Source of the DNA: DATHXC01 sp041662005
Lineage (GTDB): Bacteria > Pseudomonadota > Gammaproteobacteria > Burkholderiales > Methylophilaceae
DNA: 10,915 nucleotides
NCBI GenBank assembly: GCA_041662005.1
Contig: JBAZTJ010000090.1
Coordinates: 1-10,915, forward strand
Reading direction: 5' to 3'
Part shown: one piece after another, positions 6,480 to 10,915 of the stretch
Layout of the letters: each line of letters opens with the position of its first letter
Numbering within the stretch: the stretch's first letter is position 1
Position numbers and translations under genes: made by a program
Notes under the pieces: generated by a model
The model's database searches: none
Told to the model about the DNA's origin: nothing
The model's input: the letters and a program-made list of their open reading frames with translations, nothing else

Positions 6480-6791
6480 ATGAAAAAAGTCGTCATATTC
6501 ACTGCACTTCTTGTTTCTGTCGGCCTCGCTCATGCCGACCCGTTTGCCAAAGGTGACCCGGCTATCGGCAAGGCGATGGTAGAGAAAAACTGCATCGCCT
6601 GTCATGCCGCCCAGTTCGGCGGGGACGGCTCATCCATCTACACCAGGGAATACCGTAAAGTAAAAAGCTCTGCCGGGCTCATCGCCCAGATCCGCAACTG
6701 CAACACCATGCTTGGGTTAAAGTGGTTTGAGGATGAGGAACTGCATGTAGCAAGCTATCTCAACAAGACCTATTACAAGTTTGAAAAATAG
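6480..6791 (+). CDS. Small periplasmic class I-like cytochrome c
   Basis: This is a 103-residue secreted monohaem cytochrome. Residues 1-19 are a signal peptide (basic MKK, hydrophobic core, AHA cleavage before D20). The mature protein is about 84 residues. The haem-binding CIACH is at 38-42 (C38, C41, H42). M77 in NCNTMLGL is the likely second axial ligand, and the C-terminal WFEDEELHVASYLN helix is typical of cytochrome c. A third cysteine, C74, sits three residues before M77. The start at 6480 has AGGAG (6469-6473) six bases upstream; a longer start at 6450 would cut off the signal peptide. It lies 26 bases after the protease gene and overlaps rsgA by 11 bases. The electron partner is unknown. 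Confidence 0.9.
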   Translation: MKKVVIFTALLVSVGLAHADPFAKGDPAIGKAMVEKNCIACHAAQFGGDGSSIYTREYRKVKSSAGLIAQIRNCNTMLGLKWFEDEELHVASYLNKTYYKFEK

Positions 6792-7665
6792 CGCTTTGGA
6801 ACAAGGCCTGGTCACTGCGGCTTATGGAAAACGCTATGAGGTGGAGCTGCGTGACGGCAAGCGCATAAGCTGTGTGACGCGTGGCAAAAAAACAGACCTC
6901 GCCTGCGGTGATCAAGTCACAATCAAACTAACAGATACCAGCGAAGGCGTAGTTGAATCTACCCTGCCCCGCAGCAGCCTGCTTTACCGTAGCAATGCTT
7001 ATCGCAGCAAAATGCTGGCGGCCAATGTCACGCAAGTGATTATTGTACTTGCCACGACCCCCAGCTTTTACGAAGCACTGCTGAATCGCTGCCTGATTGC
7101 CGCTGAGGCAGCGGCAATCAAGGCAGTGATTGTGCTCAACAAGTGCGACATTGGCGACAACAGCGATGCCATGAAGAAACTGGTCCTGTACTCATCCCTG
7201 GGTTATCAGGTACAGCCGCTCTCCGCAAAGCAGGATATCAGCCCGCTAACACAATGGCTGCAAGGCCATACCAGCGTGCTGGTAGGGCAATCCGGCATGG
7301 GCAAATCCACCATTGTGAACGCCCTGCTGCCCGAGTCACTGGTACGCACGCAAGAGGTCTCCGAGGTGCTTGATAGCGGTAAGCATACGACTACTGCAGC
7401 ACACTTGTATCACCTCAATGGCAACAGCCAACTGATTGACTCTCCGGGACTACAGGAGTTTGGCCTTAACCACTTGAATATCGATCAACTGGAACATGCC
7501 TTTGTCGAGTTTCGGCCTTACCTGGGCAAATGCCGTTTCAGTAATTGCCGCCACCTTAAAGAGCCGGATTGTGCACTAAGCCAGGCCATCACTGACGGAA
7601 AAGTATCAAAGGAACGCTTAACATACTATCAAGAGCTGACCAACGAAATCGGTAAGGAACCCTAA
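6781..7665 (+). CDS. rsgA: Ribosome small subunit-dependent GTPase RsgA
   Basis: RsgA is a circularly permuted GTPase that binds the nearly complete 30S subunit, checks the decoding region and releases RbfA. The 294 residues show an N-terminal OB-fold (about 8-60, starting EQGLVTAAYGKRYEVEL). The permuted GTPase motifs come in the order G4 NKCD (120-123), G1 GQSGMGKST (169-177), G2 KHTTT (201-205) and G3 DSPG (220-223). A C-terminal zinc-binding domain with C251, C256, H258 and C264 follows. The start is a TTG at 6781 inside the 3' end of the cytochrome gene. No ATG is available before the conserved sequence, and another TTG at 6796 is possible. There is no strong Shine-Dalgarno, so translational coupling to the cytochrome is likely. 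Confidence 0.95.
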   Translation: MKNSALEQGLVTAAYGKRYEVELRDGKRISCVTRGKKTDLACGDQVTIKLTDTSEGVVESTLPRSSLLYRSNAYRSKMLAANVTQVIIVLATTPSFYEALLNRCLIAAEAAAIKAVIVLNKCDIGDNSDAMKKLVLYSSLGYQVQPLSAKQDISPLTQWLQGHTSVLVGQSGMGKSTIVNALLPESLVRTQEVSEVLDSGKHTTTAAHLYHLNGNSQLIDSPGLQEFGLNHLNIDQLEHAFVEFRPYLGKCRFSNCRHLKEPDCALSQAITDGKVSKERLTYYQELTNEIGKEP

Positions 7666-7694
7666 GAGCGGAAAGCTAACCAGTGAGGTCGCCT

Positions 7695-8630
7695 ATGGGC
7701 ACTGCATTCATTACCCATCCTGATACTTTGCTGCATATCATGGATGGCTCTCATCCGGAATCACCTGCACGCATCACCGCAATCAGGAACAAATTGATTG
7801 CAGACGGCATCTACCCCCAACTGCAAATTCACGAATCCCCGCTTGCTACCGACCAGCAACTACTGCGCGTACATACCGCCAGTTATATCAAGCATATACG
7901 CAGCATTTCACCCCAGGCCGGATTAGTCAGGCTAGACCAGGACACGGCGATGGGTCCCATGAGCCTGTCTGCATGCTTACACGCTACAGGGGCGGCCATA
8001 CTGGCGACTGACCTCGTCATGCAAGGCAAAGTGAAGAATGCCTTTTGCTGCACGCGCCCACCCGGACACCATGCAGGCCGTGAGCGCGCCGCCGGCTTCT
8101 GCATTTTCAATCATGTAGCGGCAGGCGTGGCCCATGCCATTGAGTTTCATCAACTGCAACGGGTAGCCATCGTGGATTTTGACGTGCACCACGGTGATGG
8201 CACTGAGGATATTTTCAAAGACAACCCAAAAGTGATGCTGTGCTCAACCTTTCAGCATCCGTTTTATCCTTACAAAGGAAAGGATAGCCGTACAGATCGC
8301 ATGATTAATGTGCCGCTACCCGCCAACACGGATGGAAACTCTTTCAGGAAGGCCGTCCAAAGGGAGTTCCTCCCAGCTCTGAATAGCTTTCAGCCCCAAA
8401 TGCTGTTTGTCTCTGCCGGTTTCGATGCACATACCAATGATCCGCTGGCACAACTCGCTTTGGAAAAAGAAGATTATGCTTGGATCACAGAGTTCATAAA
8501 AAATATTGCGAATAAATATGCCGACAACCGAGTAGTTTCGATACTGGAAGGTGGCTACAATCTCCCTTCTCTGTCAGAAAGCGCTGTTGTTCACATTCGA
8601 TCCCTGGCAGAACTAACTTCGCGCTCATAA
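7695..8630 (+). CDS. Histone deacetylase-family amidohydrolase (class II-like)
   Basis: This is a zinc-dependent deacetylase of the arginase/HDAC fold. Bacterial members act on acetylated polyamines, acetyl-lysine or other acylamides, and the substrate here is not known. The 311 residues carry the full active site: the catalytic pair H125/H126 in RPPGHHA, zinc ligands D163 and H165 in DFDVHHGDGT, D244 in SAGFDAH, and Y288 in LEGGYN. The glycine-rich GFCIFNHVA (134-142) has His140 where most relatives have a second Asn. The start at 7695 is favoured by GAGG (7685-7688) six bases upstream and by the family start xTxFITHPD; an in-frame GTG at 7683 would add four residues. It follows rsgA by 29 bases and is probably in the same operon. 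It carries no signal peptide, so it is cytoplasmic. Confidence 0.92.
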   Translation: MGTAFITHPDTLLHIMDGSHPESPARITAIRNKLIADGIYPQLQIHESPLATDQQLLRVHTASYIKHIRSISPQAGLVRLDQDTAMGPMSLSACLHATGAAILATDLVMQGKVKNAFCCTRPPGHHAGRERAAGFCIFNHVAAGVAHAIEFHQLQRVAIVDFDVHHGDGTEDIFKDNPKVMLCSTFQHPFYPYKGKDSRTDRMINVPLPANTDGNSFRKAVQREFLPALNSFQPQMLFVSAGFDAHTNDPLAQLALEKEDYAWITEFIKNIANKYADNRVVSILEGGYNLPSLSESAVVHIRSLAELTSRS

Positions 8631-8641
8631 TCCGAAGTTAG
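8613..8641 (+). repeat. 9-bp inverted repeat spanning the stop codon of the HDAC-like gene
   Basis: CTAACTTCG (8613-8621) and CGAAGTTAG (8633-8641) are exact complements around an 11-base loop that contains the TAA stop. No T-run follows, so it is not a standard intrinsic terminator. It may stabilise the mRNA end or assist Rho-dependent termination. Confidence 0.6.
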
Positions 8642-8706
8642 CAGTGGCTTTGAGGCTATTCAGTCTTATGCTATTCAACCCTATCACTGCAAGTAAATTA
8701 AGTTAC

Positions 8707-8712
8707 TATAAT
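8707..8712 (+). promoter_or_regulatory. Possible -10 element upstream of the HD-GYP gene
   Basis: A perfect TATAAT lies 35 bases before the HD-GYP ATG at 8748, in an AT-rich stretch. The expected -35 region (8684-8689, TCACTG) is poor and there is no extended -10, so an activator or chance is possible. Confidence 0.35.
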
Positions 8713-8747
8713 ATTGTTGGCAATTATCAGAAAAATCAGGGTTTAGA

Positions 8748-10370
8748 ATGTCCTTGCCAGACTATCGTAAAGAGACCATCAATGTCAGCAACCTCAAGCT
8801 CGGTATGTTTGTGTCTGATTTGGACAGGCCGTGGCTGGACTCCCCTTTTATGCTGCAAGGATTTTTACTGGACGATGATGAGCAAATCAGGCAAATACAA
8901 AGTCTGTGCCGAACGGTAGTCATTGATAGAACGCTTTCCCTTGGTGAGCACCAAGTAATCCCGCAAAAAGAAAGCACGGCTGTTTTATGCGAAGGTACTA
9001 TTGCAAAGCGAAAAAATGCAGCAACTAAAAAGCATGTACAAAAAAATATCGCCAAAACGAATTTCTTTGAGATATTACGTGAGTTGAATGCAGACAGAAG
9101 TCAAACGCAGCCCACCTCAGCGAGAAGTCCTGAGCCTTCAAAATACGATGTATCAAGCGAGCAACAGTTATTAAATATTGCACATATCCCCAAAGATTTA
9201 CCTGTGGTGAATCCTGTCCCTGGCGCAACCAACACTTCTCAACCTAACTCATTAGCGAGCCAACTTAAGCACGATGTCTCCAATGTGCTGGGTAAAGTAA
9301 AGAGTTGGCTTCCCGGAAGAAAGACCCTGAATTTCCTTAGCTCATCGAGCTCTAGCGAGCCTGAAGCAAAGCATCAATCCTCAACAAATGATGCATATAG
9401 CATGACTACTCATGACAACAGTATTCCTGTTGAGGAGGAAATGGCGGTCATTTATCCTGTCTTCGAAGAAACAGCGATTGCTACCAAAGAGATTTTTGAA
9501 GCAATAGCCAATGAAAATAAGATTGACTTGACCCACGTCAATCAGATACTCGATAGCATGGTTGCCAGTATTGAACGTAATCCGGATGCACTCATGTGGC
9601 TAGCCAAACTAAAACAAAGAGATGACTACGCTTACAACCATGCACTCAACGTCTCTATCAACCTGATGGCTCTTGCGCACTTCATGGCCTTGCCTAAACC
9701 CCAGATAAAAGATCTAGGCCTGGCCGGACTGCTGCAGGATATTGGTAAGGTCAAAATTCCTGCAGAACTTCTACATAAAGAGGGGGAGCTAACTCCCGCC
9801 GAATTTGTCCTGATGAAAACTCATGTTCAGATTGGACTGGACATATTGAATAACACTGAAAATATTTCACCCACCATATTGAATATAGTAGCCAATCACC
9901 ATGAGCGCATTAATGGCAGCGGCTACCCCTCCGCACTGAGCGCAGAACACATCAGCCTGCCAGCACAGATGGCCGGCATTATGGATACTTACTGTGCACT
10001 CACCACCAATAAAGTGTATGCCAAAGGAATTTTCAACCAGCAGGCCTTGGAGCAGATTTACGCAAGCCGAGACAAGGAGTTTAGTGCCGTACTAGTCAAC
10101 CAACTTATCCAGTTCTTCGGCATTTACCCGGTAAGTTCGCTGGTAGAACTAAATTCCGGGGAAGTCGCCGTGGTGATACAACAAAACCATGTGCGTCGAC
10201 TACAACCTCGTGTCATGGTGTTGCTCGCGCCCGATAAAACCCGCAATGACTATCCGGTGACTCTGGATTTAATCCATGCGCCGCTATGCCCTAACGGAGA
10301 TATCTACAAAATCATGCGCGGACTACCTCCAGACAGTTATGGACTCAACCCTGCCGACTTTTATTTATAA
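8748..10370 (+). CDS. DUF3391/HD-GYP domain protein with altered HD motif
   Basis: HD-GYP proteins are c-di-GMP phosphodiesterases or sensors. In this 540-residue protein residues 8-70 resemble DUF3391 (VSNLKLGMFVSDLDRPWL). A long poorly conserved linker with a serine run (198-203) follows, then the HD-GYP domain at about 290-425. Expected metal positions, by comparison with the family: H298 in YNHALNV, Q330-D331 in GLLQDIGKV (where HD is normal), H359 in MKTHVQIG, H384/H385 in HHERINGSGYP, and D413 in IMDTYCAL. The HHE and GYP parts are intact. A C-terminal 80-residue region follows. AGGG (8738-8741) supports the start. No membrane segment is seen, so it is cytoplasmic. The His-to-Gln change could weaken or remove catalysis and leave a c-di-GMP effector. 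The next gene begins 23 bases on. Confidence 0.93.
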   Translation: MSLPDYRKETINVSNLKLGMFVSDLDRPWLDSPFMLQGFLLDDDEQIRQIQSLCRTVVIDRTLSLGEHQVIPQKESTAVLCEGTIAKRKNAATKKHVQKNIAKTNFFEILRELNADRSQTQPTSARSPEPSKYDVSSEQQLLNIAHIPKDLPVVNPVPGATNTSQPNSLASQLKHDVSNVLGKVKSWLPGRKTLNFLSSSSSSEPEAKHQSSTNDAYSMTTHDNSIPVEEEMAVIYPVFEETAIATKEIFEAIANENKIDLTHVNQILDSMVASIERNPDALMWLAKLKQRDDYAYNHALNVSINLMALAHFMALPKPQIKDLGLAGLLQDIGKVKIPAELLHKEGELTPAEFVLMKTHVQIGLDILNNTENISPTILNIVANHHERINGSGYPSALSAEHISLPAQMAGIMDTYCALTTNKVYAKGIFNQQALEQIYASRDKEFSAVLVNQLIQFFGIYPVSSLVELNSGEVAVVIQQNHVRRLQPRVMVLLAPDKTRNDYPVTLDLIHAPLCPNGDIYKIMRGLPPDSYGLNPADFYL

Positions 10371-10393
10371 ACATTTTTCGAGCAGAAAACTTA

Positions 10394-10915
10394 ATGCAGT
10401 CATATCGAGCCAGCAGTGCAGACTATCAACATGATTTTCATGTCGCATTATCTGCAACTGCTCTAAAAAAACGCCTGGGCAACTATCGATTAACAGTTGA
10501 GGACATCTGTGCCGGAGAGTTTGAGATAGACCTTTCCAATACCCACGCCCTGTCTGCTCTGGAAGTTTCTACTGAGCTAGTCACTGCATGCCAGGAATTG
10601 CTTCAAGAGCTGCTTGAATGGCCCAATCAACCACTTTGGCCGGTGTTCACTGCTAAAACCAATCGTTTCCTGAACATTTGGATTAAGGCCTATCAGGCTG
10701 GGCTTGAATTTAACATTGGCCTCACGCTTTCCAGCGTTATCAAATTCAAGCCTGACAACGGGGTTAGTAACTCGGAGAGCTTTCAATTATATTTTATGGG
10801 GCTGATAGCAGAGGCTACGAATAATTTCAATCAGTTCAGGCTGGATTATATTCAGAATCATGACCTACATAGCGGATTACCAAATGCCAGATTGATGCGC
10901 AGACATCTGCAATCA
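10394..10915 (+). CDS. N-terminal part of a probable GGDEF/EAL-type c-di-GMP protein (partial)
   Basis: The reading frame is open from an ATG at 10394 to the right edge (174 residues, incomplete). Residues 1-150 are a soluble region I do not recognise, with several Trp and Leu-rich helices. Residues 150-172 (LDYIQNHDLHSGLPNARLMRRHL) match the linker that opens GGDEF domains, whose consensus is D-x-LTGLPNR. The catalytic GG(D/E)EF and any EAL domain would lie beyond the window, so activity cannot be judged. The Thr and Arg of the consensus are Ser160 and Ala165 here, a divergence often seen in composite or degenerate proteins. No clear Shine-Dalgarno precedes the ATG. It is 23 bases after the HD-GYP gene with no terminator between, so cotranscription is likely. 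Confidence 0.72.
   Translation, partial: MQSYRASSADYQHDFHVALSATALKKRLGNYRLTVEDICAGEFEIDLSNTHALSALEVSTELVTACQELLQELLEWPNQPLWPVFTAKTNRFLNIWIKAYQAGLEFNIGLTLSSVIKFKPDNGVSNSESFQLYFMGLIAEATNNFNQFRLDYIQNHDLHSGLPNARLMRRHLQS

Noticed and set aside
8644..8919. A 91-codon frame overlapping the start of the HD-GYP gene
   Set aside because: Out of frame with a well-supported gene, no ribosome binding site, no recognisable protein features.
10577..10786. A 69-codon minus-strand frame near the right end
   Set aside because: It lies wholly antisense to the open partial gene at 10394-10915, which carries a recognisable GGDEF entry motif.
1..10915. Mobile elements, CRISPR arrays, tRNA genes or toxin-antitoxin pairs
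   Set aside because: No transposase, terminal repeats, regularly spaced repeats, tRNA-like folds or paired small genes were seen; gaps between genes are all under 300 bases.

Overview
The window looks like a chromosomal segment of a betaproteobacterium of roughly even base composition, perhaps a relative of the Methylophilaceae. That placement is inferred from three things: the gene order rpsF-priB-rpsR-rplI, the orn / Ste24-like protease / small cytochrome c / rsgA neighbourhood, and protein similarity judged from memory. No taxonomic search was possible. Nearly everything is housekeeping or signalling. No insertion sequence, phage gene, CRISPR array, tRNA or rRNA is visible.

Layout. Bases 1-596 (minus) hold the N-terminal part of a cystathionine beta-lyase-like PLP enzyme. 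Bases 708-2134 (minus) hold the ribosomal protein operon rpsF-priB-rpsR-rplI. It has a strong sigma70-type promoter (2217-2245), a structured leader (2156-2182) and a terminator (650-680). crcB (minus) encodes a fluoride channel. It diverges from glgA (plus, glycogen synthase), and the two candidate promoters overlap. A symmetrical terminator (4316-4348) separates glgA from the convergent orn gene. Next to it lies a second, plus-strand terminator preceded by a hairpin and a pyrimidine-rich stretch, which together may form a small RNA. Divergent from orn is a tight plus-strand cluster: Ste24-like M48 membrane protease, periplasmic cytochrome c, rsgA (ribosome small-subunit maturation GTPase) and a class II histone-deacetylase-like amidohydrolase. 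The right end holds a DUF3391/HD-GYP protein and, 23 bases on, the start of a protein that reaches a GGDEF-type entry motif at the window edge. These two probably form a cyclic-di-GMP signalling pair.

How the genes work together. The ribosomal operon and rsgA serve ribosome assembly, and priB serves replication restart. Orn removes the dinucleotides left by RNA decay and by c-di-GMP hydrolysis, so it links loosely to the c-di-GMP genes at the right end. I found no wholly new multi-gene system. The items most worth a second look are the HD-GYP protein whose HD histidine is replaced by glutamine, the possible small RNA between glgA and orn, and the S6:S18-type leader.
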